A stretch of 42,838 nucleotides of DNA, taken from positions 1 through 42,838 of the forward strand of contig NZ_VFVR01000019.1 of the NCBI RefSeq assembly GCF_006442205.1. The letters run 5' to 3'. A program made the position numbers and the translations under genes. This document shows positions 7,954 to 15,937 of this stretch, piece by piece (position 1 is the stretch's first letter; each line of letters begins with the position of its first letter). The stretch comes from Mesorhizobium sp. B2-3-12 (GTDB taxonomy: Bacteria; Pseudomonadota; Alphaproteobacteria; Rhizobiales; Rhizobiaceae). Under the pieces are notes generated by a model, which ran no database searches, was not told the DNA's origin, and was given only the letters and a program-made list of their open reading frames with translations.

Positions 7954-8430
7954 GTGAACGATACATCCGACGAAGCCGAAGAGCCCAGTGAGGCCGAAGA
8001 AGAGGCGTGGTGCGAATCACAACGCCAGTACGTGATCGACTATCTGGAACGCGAGCAATTGAAACACGGGAGGGTGGGCGAATGGCCAGCTTGGCACGTC
8101 TATCCCTACGTTGCCATTTGGGCCATTGAGAGTCTTGCTCGACCTGAATGGATCGGTTGGTGGGCAATCTCTGGTGATCTCCCCACCGACTTTATACCCT
8201 GCGGACAGGACCCCACGCCGCGCGCTGCCGCCCGAGAGTTTGGCTTGCGTTGGAAGAAAGCAGCTGTGGCGATGGCTCAAGGGCGGGAATCCGAGGAATT
8301 CACGATTGGCAGGCCCGACGATGCCGCAACGCTAGCGCCTCTGCTTGCGTCCAGAGCAAGTATACTCCTGGGTTGGGCTGAGGATGACGAAGCCTGGGAC
8401 GACGATCCCGATGATCAGTCGGGAACTTGA
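7954..8430 (+). CDS. DUF4826 family protein
   Basis: A protein of 158 residues with the DUF4826 signature: WPAWHVYPYVAIWAIES followed by WIGWWAISGDLPTDFI. The function of the family is unknown. It is soluble, with acidic ends (EAEEPSEAEEEAW and EDDEAWDDDPDDQ) and no signal peptide. I chose GTG at 7954 because AGAGGA (7941-7946) is seven bases before it; the TTG at 7948 is too close. The gene lies on the strand opposite to everything from dnaB to the SDR, between cvpA and purF, and its base composition looks a little less GC-rich than theirs. This suggests an acquired gene inserted in a conserved block. Confidence 0.8.
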   Translation: MNDTSDEAEEPSEAEEEAWCESQRQYVIDYLEREQLKHGRVGEWPAWHVYPYVAIWAIESLARPEWIGWWAISGDLPTDFIPCGQDPTPRAAAREFGLRWKKAAVAMAQGRESEEFTIGRPDDAATLAPLLASRASILLGWAEDDEAWDDDPDDQSGT

Positions 8431-8459
8431 TCGTCGCCGCAGGTCTATAGCCTGCTGTG

Positions 8460-9119
8460 TCAGTTCGCCGGCGCGGGCGCCGGCTTAGCCGTGTTGTCGG
8501 CGGGACCGGCGTCGTTGTCGTCGGGCGCCGGCGCATTGGCGTCGTCGCCACCGGCCGGAGCATCCGCCGCCGGTACGTCCGGCGCGGCGGGTGTCCCTGC
8601 GGCCGGCTGATTCGGATTGAGCTTCTTGAGGATGGCGTTTTCGGGATCCTCGGGCAGCAGGCTTTCGAGCTTGGCGCCGATCTGTTCCAGCAGTGGCCGC
8701 GACTTGGCTTCGGTGACCCAGGCCGGGGCCTTGGCGCCGGCCAGCCAGTTGAAGAACAGCAGCGCCACCGCAACGACCAGGATGCCGCGCGCCGCGCCGT
8801 AGAGGAAGCCGAGCGTGCGGTCGAGCGCGCCGATGCGCGAATCGATGATCCAGTCGGCGAGCTTCATGGTGATGACCGAGACCACGATCAACGCGATGAC
8901 GAAGACGACGCCGGCAGAGGCCGCCATGGCGATCTTCTCATTCTCGATATAGGGCTTCAGGTAGGGCAGGACCGGCTTGTAGAAGAAGAAAGCCGCCGCC
9001 GCCGCCGCCGCCCAGGACACGACCGAAAGCACCTCGCGCGAAAAGCCGCGAACCATGGCGAGCATCGCCGAAACCAGGGTGAAGCCGACGAGAATTCCGT
9101 CAAGCAGCGTAATCGGCAT
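8460..9119 (-). CDS. cvpA: CvpA family membrane protein
   Basis: A 219-residue inner-membrane protein of the CvpA family, named for its role in colicin V production in E. coli and usually linked with purF. Four hydrophobic segments are visible at about 5-20, 30-50, 65-85 and 105-125. The family motif around DRTLGFLYGAARGILVV (the DxxLGxxxGxxRG pattern) is clear. The last 65 residues are a low-complexity Ala/Pro/Asp tail (PAADAPAGGDDANAPAP...), unusual against the shorter enteric proteins but common in rhizobia. It lies 47 bp after radA on the same strand. The ribosome-binding site is weak. Confidence 0.92.
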   Translation of the reverse strand: MPITLLDGILVGFTLVSAMLAMVRGFSREVLSVVSWAAAAAAAFFFYKPVLPYLKPYIENEKIAMAASAGVVFVIALIVVSVITMKLADWIIDSRIGALDRTLGFLYGAARGILVVAVALLFFNWLAGAKAPAWVTEAKSRPLLEQIGAKLESLLPEDPENAILKKLNPNQPAAGTPAAPDVPAADAPAGGDDANAPAPDDNDAGPADNTAKPAPAPAN

Positions 9120-9166
9120 GTCTTTGGCCCCACTCCGATCTCTTGTTCACGACTCGACGAGCCGCG

Positions 9167-10570
9167 TCATTCCTCATCGTCGACACGGCCGCGCCGTGAG
9201 CCGGCTATGCGCGCCACGAGGTCGGCAAGCTCGGTGGGCTGGAAAGCGCCGGCCCCGATCCCCCCGGCAAGTTCCTCGCTGCCCAAGGGCAGAACCGCGC
9301 TACCAAAACCCAGCTTTTCGGCTTCCTTGAGGCGCTGCTGCGCATGCGCAACCGGCCTCACCGCGCCCGAAAGGCTGATTTCGCCGAAATAGACGCAATC
9401 GGCGGGGAGGGCAAGACCGGTGAGCGAGGAAACCAGCGCGGCGGCGACCGCGAGATCGGCCGCCGGCTCGCTGATGCGGTAGCCGCCGGCGACGTTGAGA
9501 TAGACGTCATGCTGCCCGAAACGGACGCCGCAATGCGCCTCCAGCACCGCCAGGATCATCGACAGCCGCGCCCCGTCCCAGCCGACCACCGCCCGGCGCG
9601 GCGTGCCGAGCGAGGAGGCCGCGACCAGCGCCTGGATCTCGACCAGAACCGGCCTGGTGCCCTCCATGCCGGCGAAAACCGCTGCTCCCGGCGATTTCGC
9701 GTGCCGTTCGCCAAGGAAAAGTTCGGACGGGTTGGAGACCTCGCGCAGACCCTTGTCCGACATTTCGAAGACGCCGATCTCGTCGGTCGGTCCGAAACGG
9801 TTCTTCACCGTGCGCAGGATGCGAAAGTGGTGGCCGCCTTCGCCTTCGAAATAGAGCACGCCGTCGACCATGTGCTCGACCACGCGCGGGCCCGCGATCT
9901 GGCCTTCCTTGGTGACATGGCCGACCAGCACGATCGCGGCACCCGTGGATTTGGCGTAGCGGATCATTGCCTGCGCGGCGGCGCGCACCTGGGTGACGGT
10001 GCCCGGCGCCGAATCGGCAAGGTCGGTCCACAGGGTCTGGATCGAATCGAGGATGACCAGGTCCGGCCGCTTGCCGTCGGCGATCGTGGCGAGGATGTCC
10101 TCGACATTGGTTTCGGCCGCGAGCTCGACCGGCGCGGACGCGACGCCGAGACGCTGGGCGCGCAGCCTGATCTGCGCGACGGCTTCCTCGCCCGAGACAT
10201 AGACGATCCGGTGGCCCTTGGAGGCAAGGGCGGCCGCCGCCTGGGTCAGCAGCGTCGACTTGCCGATCCCGGGATCGCCGCCGACCAGCAGTGCCGAGCC
10301 GCGCACGAAACCGCCGCCGGTGGCGCGGTCGAGTTCGCCGATGCCCGAGATGATGCGCGGTGCGTCCTCGATATCGCCCGAAAGCGTGGTGAGCACCACG
10401 GCCCGGCCCTTGCGGGCATTGCGCGTGTTGGCCGGCCCCGAGCCGATGCCGCCCGACGTGCCTTCCTCGACCAGCGTGTTCCACTCGCCGCAGGCATCGC
10501 ATTTGCCGGCCCAGCGCTGATGCACCGAGCCGCAATTCTGGCAGATGAACTGGACGCGCGATTTAGCCAC
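9167..10570 (-). CDS. radA: DNA repair protein RadA
   Basis: A 467-residue RecA-like helicase that drives branch migration in recombination intermediates. The N-terminal zinc finger is CQNCG...CDACGEW (Cys10, 13, 24, 27). The ATPase core has Walker A GGDPGIGKST at 98-106 and Walker B LVILDSIQT at about 171-179. The RadA-specific KNRFG motif lies at 256-260. The last 150 residues are the Lon-protease-like domain. The start is GTG at 10570, with AAGAAGG seven bases upstream. It lies downstream of dnaB, separated by 131 bp that contain a repeat element, and upstream of cvpA. Confidence 0.98.
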   Translation of the reverse strand: MAKSRVQFICQNCGSVHQRWAGKCDACGEWNTLVEEGTSGGIGSGPANTRNARKGRAVVLTTLSGDIEDAPRIISGIGELDRATGGGFVRGSALLVGGDPGIGKSTLLTQAAAALASKGHRIVYVSGEEAVAQIRLRAQRLGVASAPVELAAETNVEDILATIADGKRPDLVILDSIQTLWTDLADSAPGTVTQVRAAAQAMIRYAKSTGAAIVLVGHVTKEGQIAGPRVVEHMVDGVLYFEGEGGHHFRILRTVKNRFGPTDEIGVFEMSDKGLREVSNPSELFLGERHAKSPGAAVFAGMEGTRPVLVEIQALVAASSLGTPRRAVVGWDGARLSMILAVLEAHCGVRFGQHDVYLNVAGGYRISEPAADLAVAAALVSSLTGLALPADCVYFGEISLSGAVRPVAHAQQRLKEAEKLGFGSAVLPLGSEELAGGIGAGAFQPTELADLVARIAGSRRGRVDDEE

Positions 10571-10612
10571 GCTTTTACCTTCTTGCCCGCTGGCGGACGC
10601 CGCGCGCGACAG

Positions 10613-10672
10613 CCAATCTCCCGATTTGGGGGGGGAGGCAGGACAGAGGGGGGCGCCGTAGGGCGCCGAGAC
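10613..10672. repeat. Short intergenic palindromic repeat, copy 2
   Basis: It lies between dnaB and radA. It carries ATCTCCC followed by a G-run, then the 20-base core GGCAGGACAGAGGGGGGCGC at 10637-10656, which matches the core at 4403-4422 in 19 of 20 positions. The end forms a further small hairpin, GGCGCC-gtag-GGCGCC, at 10652-10667. It is probably a member of the same dispersed family and could affect the dnaB-radA message. Confidence 0.6.
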
Positions 10673-10701
10673 CCGTTATTGTGGAGGTCGTGGTCAAAAG
10701 G

Positions 10702-12192
10702 CTATTCGAACCTCTCCGCGATATGATGCTCTTCCGCCAGATCCGAGAAGCGGGTGAATTCGCCGTGGAAGGCGAGCGTGACCGTGCCGGTAGGCCCGTG
10801 GCGCTGCTTGGCCACGATCACCTCGGCCTTGCCGCGCATCTCGTTCATCTCGTTTTCCCACTTGACGTATTCCTCCGTGCCGAGCTTCGGCTCGCGGTTC
10901 TTGAGGTAATACTCCTCGCGGTAGACGAAGATGACGACGTCGGCGTCCTGCTCGATGGAACCGGATTCGCGCAAGTCCGAAAGCTGCGGGCGCTTGTCGT
11001 CGCGGCTTTCGACCTGACGCGACAGCTGCGACAGCGCGATGATCGGCACGGTCAATTCCTTGGCCAGCGCCTTCAGGCCCGTGGTGATCTCGGTGATTTC
11101 CTGCACGCGGTTCTGCGAGGACTTGGCCGATGAGCCCTGCATCAGCTGGATATAGTCGATGACGATCAGGTCGAGGCCGCGCTGGCGCTTCAGGCGGCGC
11201 GCCCGGGCGGACAGCTGGGCAATGGAAATACCACCGGTCTGGTCGATGAACAGCGGGATCTTCTGCATGGTCTGCGAACAGGCGACCAGCTTTTCGAAAT
11301 CCATCTCACTGATTTCGCCGCGGCGGATCTTCGAGGACGAGATTTCCGTCTGTTCGGAAATGATACGGGTCGCGAGCTGCTCGGACGACATTTCGAGCGA
11401 GAAGAAACCGACGACCCCGCCATTGGCCGCCTTGAACGAGCCGTCGGCCTGTTGTGCCGGCACATAGGCCTCGGCGACGTTGAAGGCGATGTTGGTGGCG
11501 AGCGATGTCTTGCCCATGCCCGGACGGCCGGCAAGCACGATCAGATCGGAGGGCTGCAGGCCGCCCATGCGGCGGTCGAGATCGCGCATGCCGGTGGCGA
11601 GGCCCGACAGGCCGCCGTCGCGCATATAGGCGGCGTTGGCCATGTCGACGGCGGTCTTGACCGCGTCGGTGAAGCTCTCGAAGCCGCCGTCATAGCGCCC
11701 GGTTTCAGCCAGTTCGAACAGGCGGCGCTCGGCGTCCTCGATCTGTTCGGAAGGCGACATGTCGACCGGCGCGTCATAGGCGATGTTGACCATGTCCTCG
11801 CCGACGGTGATCAACGCCCGGCGCGTCGCCAGATCATAGATGGCGCGGCCGTAATCGGTGGCGTTGACGACGGTGACGGCTTCCACCGCCAGGCGCACCA
11901 CATATTGCGCCACCGTCATGTCGCCGACCTTCTCGTCAGCGGGCAGGAAGGTCTTCAAGGTGATCGGCGTCGCCACCTTGCCCATGCGGATGAGCTCGGC
12001 CGCGACCTCGAAAATCTTGCGATGCAAGGGCTCGTGGAAATGGCCCGCTTTCAGGAAGTCGGAGACACGGTAGAAGGCATCGTTGTTGACCAGGATCGCA
12101 CCGAGGAGAGCCTGCTCGGCCTCGATGTTGTTTGGCGCCTCGCGATAGAGCGGTTGTTCCGCCACGCCGAATTTTCGCGCTGCTTCTGCCAT
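10702..12192 (-). CDS. dnaB: Replicative DNA helicase DnaB
   Basis: The 496-residue hexameric helicase that unwinds DNA at the replication fork. The N-terminal domain (about 15-120) begins NIEAEQALLGAIL, which contacts primase in the family. The RecA-like C-terminal domain has Walker A AGRPGMGKTS at 221-230, Walker B LDLIVIDYIQLM, and the DnaB motif LSQLSRQVESR with the arginine-finger region. No intein or insertion is present, and the length is normal. The ATG at 12192 follows GGGGA at short spacing. The upstream 220 bp hold a possible LexA site. In related genomes an alanine racemase gene often lies between dnaB and radA; none is here. Confidence 0.98.
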   Translation of the reverse strand: MAEAARKFGVAEQPLYREAPNNIEAEQALLGAILVNNDAFYRVSDFLKAGHFHEPLHRKIFEVAAELIRMGKVATPITLKTFLPADEKVGDMTVAQYVVRLAVEAVTVVNATDYGRAIYDLATRRALITVGEDMVNIAYDAPVDMSPSEQIEDAERRLFELAETGRYDGGFESFTDAVKTAVDMANAAYMRDGGLSGLATGMRDLDRRMGGLQPSDLIVLAGRPGMGKTSLATNIAFNVAEAYVPAQQADGSFKAANGGVVGFFSLEMSSEQLATRIISEQTEISSSKIRRGEISEMDFEKLVACSQTMQKIPLFIDQTGGISIAQLSARARRLKRQRGLDLIVIDYIQLMQGSSAKSSQNRVQEITEITTGLKALAKELTVPIIALSQLSRQVESRDDKRPQLSDLRESGSIEQDADVVIFVYREEYYLKNREPKLGTEEYVKWENEMNEMRGKAEVIVAKQRHGPTGTVTLAFHGEFTRFSDLAEEHHIAERFE

Positions 12193-12385
12193 GATGTCCC
12201 CGATCTAGATCCCGCCCTCTCGATATCAGAACTGGAAAACTCAGTGCTGACTTATCTGCAACAGTGAGTGTCCAAGCGGCCTTGATGCTCGTTGTTCACA
12301 GGGACGGCAAACCGTCCACAGGAGAGTGTTCCTGAGTCCCGATTCCGTTTGACTCGGCAAGTGCTGATTCTTACGCGCGCTATTG

Positions 12386-12400
12386 GAACGAAGCAAGAAC
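12386..12400. promoter_or_regulatory. Possible LexA (SOS) box
   Basis: GAAC-gaagcaa-GAAC matches the alphaproteobacterial LexA consensus, a direct GAAC-N7-GAAC repeat. It lies about 195 bp upstream of dnaB and just past the end of the Rsm22-like gene. Roughly one such match is expected by chance in a window this size, so the call is weak. Confidence 0.3.
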
Positions 12401-12412
12401 AATCGGTGGGGG

Positions 12413-13390
12413 TCAACGACCGCCGCGGTCCAACGTATCGCCCCAGTCCAGCCGCCGCGCCACCTTGAACGCCTCGCCGTCGCGCTTGGTGAAGAGCTTT
12501 TCGCCGGCGCTGCCGTCCGCCTGGCAGAGTTTCAGCGACACCTTGCCGGAACCGGATTTCGGCGGCGCGATCACCCGCGCGGGGTGCGAGCCGGTGGGCT
12601 GTCGAGTAGCGGCGACAAAAATGAATTTCTCGTCCTCCCACGGCACATCGCCGTCCTTGGCCAGCCGGTGCAACCGCGAGCGGGCGACGCGACGGGAAAA
12701 ATGACACCAGTCGGGCGGGCTGAGCGGGCAGGGTGCCTCGTGCGGACACGGCGCCAGGACATGCGCGCCGGCCGCGATCAGTTGAGCGCGCACCGTGAGG
12801 ATGCGTTGCCAGCCCGCCGGCGTACCCGGCTCGATGACCAGCAGCGTGTCCGTCGTGAGCTGCCACAGACGGTCGACCATTTTGGGCAGGGATGCCGGCA
12901 CGATCTCATCCAGCACGTAGGCGCATGTGACGAGGTCCGCCGGCTGGAGGTCGGCAAGGTCTGTCGTGACATCGCCGGCCCGCCAGATGGTCCGCGCCGC
13001 GATCGCATCGGCCGCAAGCGTCTCGCCGATCTTGCGCACCGCGGCACTCGCCTCCAGCAGCGTGGCCCGTTCCAGTTCAGGCCAGAGGTCGCTGGTGGCC
13101 CAAAGCACGGTGCCAGGGCCGGCGCCGACGTCGAGCAAGGTTTTCGGCGTGAAATCCGGCCGGGCTTCGCCGAGTGTATCGAGGCTGGCGCGGACCGCCG
13201 CATAGGTCGCCGGCATCCGCGTCGCCAGATAGGCCTTGACCGCCATCTCCTGCGCCATGTGCAGGCGCCCGTCGCGCAGTTCGGCGCGGTAGCGGTCGGA
13301 CAGGATTTTCGCCGCCTGCTTCAGGTCCTGCAGCGGTACTTTTTCAAGGATGCGATCGACAGCCTGTCGAAGAGGGGCCGGCAACTCCAC
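12413..13390 (-). CDS. Rsm22-like small-subunit methyltransferase family protein
   Basis: A 325-residue protein of the Rsm22 family, named for a mitochondrial ribosomal small-subunit assembly factor. The SAM-binding motif KTLLDVGAGPGTVLWA lies at about 83-98, and a later acidic motif reads TCAYVLDEI. A cysteine cluster, CPHEAPCPLSPPDWCHF (Cys215, 221, 229), matches the metal or Fe-S binding region of the family. The C-terminus is basic. I chose GTG at 13390 because GAGGAG lies six bases before it; the open frame continues upstream, but only over the ynfA-type gene in another frame. The two genes almost touch (1-bp gap), so they are probably translated together. A role in ribosome assembly is inferred from the family. 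Confidence 0.85.
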   Translation of the reverse strand: MELPAPLRQAVDRILEKVPLQDLKQAAKILSDRYRAELRDGRLHMAQEMAVKAYLATRMPATYAAVRASLDTLGEARPDFTPKTLLDVGAGPGTVLWATSDLWPELERATLLEASAAVRKIGETLAADAIAARTIWRAGDVTTDLADLQPADLVTCAYVLDEIVPASLPKMVDRLWQLTTDTLLVIEPGTPAGWQRILTVRAQLIAAGAHVLAPCPHEAPCPLSPPDWCHFSRRVARSRLHRLAKDGDVPWEDEKFIFVAATRQPTGSHPARVIAPPKSGSGKVSLKLCQADGSAGEKLFTKRDGEAFKVARRLDWGDTLDRGGR

Positions 13391-13391
13391 G

Positions 13392-13715
13392 CTATGCTCC
13401 TCGCGGCACGAGCAGGATGATCGAGGCGCCGGCCAGGCAGAGCGCCGCACCGCCAAGATCCCAGCGATCGGGCCGGACGCCTTCCACCAGCCAGAGCCAG
13501 GCGAGCGAGGCAACGATGTAGATGCCACCGTAAGCGGCATAGGCTCGCCCTGCCGCATTGGTGTCGACCAGTGCCAGGAGCCAGGCGAAGACAAGCAGCG
13601 AGACAAAGCCCGGCGCCAGCCACAAAGGCGATTTTTCCAGCCGCCACCAGGCCCATACCGAAAAGCAGCCGCCGATCTCGGCCAGCGCCGCGGCGGCATA
13701 GAGGAGATAGGTCAT
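13392..13715 (-). CDS. YnfA family (UPF0060) membrane protein
   Basis: A 107-residue inner-membrane protein with four hydrophobic segments. The family signature is clear: AEIGGCFSVWAWWRL near the start, GRAYAAYGGIYIVASLAWLW in the middle, and RPDRWDLGGAALCLAGASIIL at the end. YnfA-type proteins resemble small multidrug transporters, and some have been linked to efflux; the substrate here is unknown. The ATG at 13715 is preceded directly by a strong hairpin with a T-run. That leaves only a weak ribosome-binding site inside the hairpin arm, so its translation may depend on how that hairpin folds. It lies immediately before the Rsm22-like gene. Confidence 0.88.
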   Translation of the reverse strand: MTYLLYAAAALAEIGGCFSVWAWWRLEKSPLWLAPGFVSLLVFAWLLALVDTNAAGRAYAAYGGIYIVASLAWLWLVEGVRPDRWDLGGAALCLAGASIILLVPRGA

Positions 13716-13750
13716 GAAAAAGGCCTCGCGACGATCACGAGGCCTTTTTC
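13716..13750 (-). terminator. Rho-independent terminator after cfa
   Basis: Perfect 13-bp arms, GAAAAAGGCCTCG at 13716-13728 and CGAGGCCTTTTTC at 13738-13750, with a 9-base loop. Read on the minus strand the stem ends in a run of five T, so it fits a terminator for cfa. Its shape is symmetric, so it could also stop plus-strand transcription. It ends right at the ATG of the ynfA-type gene. Confidence 0.8.
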
Positions 13751-13803
13751 GGGGCAGGAGCCTGCGATGGCAAGCGCCATAATGCGTCCTGACAGCGAGG
13801 TTC

Positions 13804-15114
13804 CTATTCCGCCACCTTGCGTCGGCGGGCCGGCTTGGCCGGCTTCGCGACAGAAGCAGCTTCACGGTGCCCCATGTCTTCACGGTGCCCCATGTCGCGC
13901 ATTTCCAGCGCCTTCTCGCATTTGGCCATATAGTCGCGCGTCATCGGCAGCGTGTCGTTCTTCTTGGCGATCTGGAACTGGAAGATCACCAGGTCTTGCC
14001 AACGGAAGGCGGCTTCCGAGGCGGCCAGATAGAATTCCCACATGCGGCAGAAGCGTTCGTCATAGATCGCCTTGGCCTTGTCGCGGTTGGCGGCGAAGCG
14101 CTGACCCCAATGCTTCAGCGTATCGGCATAGTGGAGGCGCAGGATCTCGACATCGGTGACCACGAGGCCGGATTTCTCGATCGCCGGCAGCACTTCGGAC
14201 ATCGCCGGGATGTAGCCGCCCGGGAAAATATACTTGCGGATGAAGGCGCTGGTCGCCCACGGCACGCCGGAGCGGCCGATCGTGTGCAAAAGCATGACGC
14301 CGTCGGGCTTCAGCAATGTTGCCGCCTTGTCGAAGAAGGTACGGTAATGGTTGACGCCGACATGCTCGAACATGCCGACCGAGACGATGCGGTCGAAGCG
14401 TTCGTTGAGTTCGCGATAATCCTTCAGTTCGAAATGGACGTGGTTTTCCAGCCCTTGCGCATGCGCCCGGTCGGTAGCGACGCCATGCTGTTCGGTCGAC
14501 AGCGTCACGCCCTGCACGTCGACATCGAAGGCCTTGGCGAGGTAGAGGCCGAGCCCGCCCCAGCCGGAGCCGATGTCGAGCACCGTCTGGCCGGCCTTCA
14601 GCCTGAGCTTGGCGGCGATATGGCGCTTCTTGGCGGCCTGCGCCTCGTCGAGCGTCATGTCCGGCTGCTCGAAATAGGCGCAGGAATATTGCATGTCCTC
14701 ATCGAGGAAGAGCCGGTAGAGTTCGCCCGACAGATCGTAGTGGCGCTGCACGTTGCGGCGCGAGCGCGAGGCGGTGTTGATCTGCTGCAGGCGGCGGAAG
14801 GCGTGGCGCAGGCCCTCGATGGCTTTCGACCAGGTCGCGTCGATGCCGCCGCTGCCCATGTTCTGGAAGGCGATGCGCATCAGTCCGAGCACGCCGCCTT
14901 CGAGAATGTCGAGTTCGCCGTCCATGTAGGATTCAGGCACCGCCAGCATTGGATCGAAGGTAATGGCGCGCTCGGCATGTCGGGTCTTGATGTGCATGTG
15001 CACCGGCTCGCCGCTGCCGTCACCGAAGAGGAACGTCGTGCCTTTCGGCCCGGTTACCTTGAGACTGCCCGTGCGCACCAGGCGGTCGAGAACGCGCTTC
15101 AACAGAATATTCAT
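13804..15114 (-). CDS. cfa: Cyclopropane-fatty-acyl-phospholipid synthase
   Basis: A 436-residue SAM-dependent enzyme that turns cis double bonds of membrane phospholipid acyl chains into cyclopropane rings. SAM motif I, VLDIGSGWGGLGL, is at 178-190. The family motif HYDLSGELYRLFLDEDMQYSCAYF lies at 125-148, and the substrate-site region reads GRSGVPWATSAFIRKYIFPGGYIP. I chose the ATG at 15114 (MNILLKRVLDRL), with a purine-rich site (GAGGGGA) upstream; the frame is open further up but not protein-like. The basic C-terminal tail contains a duplicated DMGHRE hexapeptide from an 18-bp perfect repeat. A strong terminator follows. Cyclopropane lipids usually accumulate in stationary phase and acid. 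Confidence 0.95.
   Translation of the reverse strand: MNILLKRVLDRLVRTGSLKVTGPKGTTFLFGDGSGEPVHMHIKTRHAERAITFDPMLAVPESYMDGELDILEGGVLGLMRIAFQNMGSGGIDATWSKAIEGLRHAFRRLQQINTASRSRRNVQRHYDLSGELYRLFLDEDMQYSCAYFEQPDMTLDEAQAAKKRHIAAKLRLKAGQTVLDIGSGWGGLGLYLAKAFDVDVQGVTLSTEQHGVATDRAHAQGLENHVHFELKDYRELNERFDRIVSVGMFEHVGVNHYRTFFDKAATLLKPDGVMLLHTIGRSGVPWATSAFIRKYIFPGGYIPAMSEVLPAIEKSGLVVTDVEILRLHYADTLKHWGQRFAANRDKAKAIYDERFCRMWEFYLAASEAAFRWQDLVIFQFQIAKKNDTLPMTRDYMAKCEKALEMRDMGHREDMGHREAASVAKPAKPARRRKVAE
13861..13896. repeat. 18-bp perfect tandem repeat within cfa
   Basis: TTCACGGTGCCCCATGTC occurs twice in a row, in frame, and encodes DMGHRE twice near the C-terminus of the cyclopropane synthase. The repeat lies in the poorly conserved tail, so it probably does not affect the enzyme core. 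Confidence 0.9.
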
Positions 15115-15260
15115 GACCAAATGTCCCCTCAGTCGGACCACCCGGTGATCGGACCGGTATTGCCAAATCAAAAGTGTCACAGCGCATCGCCCGCGTCCAA
15201 TCGACGCGCCACGACACAATGTGCACAAGATATAGGGTGTCGAAAAGTTCCTTTTGGCAC

Positions 15261-15287
15261 AAAAAAGCCCGGGCCAGAGGCCCGGGC
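15261..15287 (-). terminator. Rho-independent terminator of rpsF-rpsR-rplI
   Basis: A perfect 9-bp stem (GCCCGGGCC/GGCCCGGGC, 15267-15287) with a 3-base loop. On the minus strand it is followed by six T (15266-15261). It lies 66 bp after the rplI stop, and is a textbook intrinsic terminator. Confidence 0.9.
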
Positions 15288-15352
15288 GTTGGTCCAGAAA
15301 GACGGAAACCGTCAGAACGGAGCAGGCGCCGGCTTGTCGCCCTGCAACGCGG

Positions 15353-15937
15353 TCAGGCGTTGTCTTCGCCGCCCTCGAATTCGGCGTTCGGGTCGAAGAA
15401 GTTTTCCGGCCGCGCATTGTCGTTGATGTCGTCGCCATAAATGGCTTCGGCGGTCGTCAGCGTCTCGCCCTTTGCCTGGCGCTCGGCTTCGTCGGCCGTG
15501 CGGGCGATGTTGAGCGTGATGGTGACCTCGACTTCCGGATGCAGCGCGATCGCCACATTGGTGAGGCCGATGGTCTTGATCGGCTGGTTGAGCTGGATCT
15601 GGTTGCGGTTGACCGTGAAGCCTTCCGCGATCAGCAGGTCGGCGATGTCGCGGGTCGACACCGAACCGTAGAGCTGGCCGGTCTCGCCGGCCGAACGGAC
15701 CGCGATGAAGCTCTTGCCGTCTAGCTTTTCGGCGACCTGGGCGGCTTCCGACTTGCGCTCGAGGTTGCGGGCTTCGAGCTGGGCGCGCTGGCCTTCGAAC
15801 TTTTTCTTGTTGGCTTCGTTGGCGCGCAGCGCCTTGCCCTGCGGCAGCAGGAAGTTGCGGGCAAAACCGTCCTTGACCTTGACGGTATCGCCCATCTGGC
15901 CGAGGCGGGAAACGCGTTCGAGAAGAATGACTTCCAT
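15353..15937 (-). CDS. rplI: 50S ribosomal protein L9 (bL9)
   Basis: A 194-residue ribosomal protein that binds 23S rRNA and helps hold reading frame. The conserved N-terminal domain MEVILLERVSRLGQMGDTVKVKDGFARNFLLPQGKA is followed by the long connecting helix (about 40-78) and the C-terminal domain. The last 45 residues are an acidic tail (EGETLTTAEAIYGDDINDN...FEGGEDNA) beyond the usual bacterial end, as seen in rhizobia. The ATG at 15937 follows AAGGA at eight bases; 11 upstream codons are open but lack a start signal. It lies 216 bp after rpsR, across a gap rich in hairpins. Confidence 0.97.
   Translation of the reverse strand: MEVILLERVSRLGQMGDTVKVKDGFARNFLLPQGKALRANEANKKKFEGQRAQLEARNLERKSEAAQVAEKLDGKSFIAVRSAGETGQLYGSVSTRDIADLLIAEGFTVNRNQIQLNQPIKTIGLTNVAIALHPEVEVTITLNIARTADEAERQAKGETLTTAEAIYGDDINDNARPENFFDPNAEFEGGEDNA

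Noticed and set aside
9344..10726. 460-codon plus-strand frame opposite radA
   Set aside because: Complement of a certain gene, with Arg/Asp/Gly-biased composition and no recognisable motif.
12292..12317. TTGTTCACA and nearby CGTCCACA as DnaA boxes, hinting at an origin
   Set aside because: Only one near match and one poor match; no cluster, no AT-rich unwinding stretch and no dnaA, parA or hemE neighbour.
12252..12866. 204-codon minus-strand frame overlapping the Rsm22-like gene
   Set aside because: The Rsm22-like frame has SAM and cysteine motifs; this one is Arg/Gly-rich with no start signal.
15115..15260. Promoter for cfa with an EcfG-type pattern (GGAAC then CGTT)
   Set aside because: GGAAC is present, but the expected CGTT at 16-17 bases is not; no other convincing promoter was found.
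13867..15426. 519-codon plus-strand frame opposite cfa
   Set aside because: Antisense shadow; cfa has all catalytic motifs on the other strand and a matching terminator.
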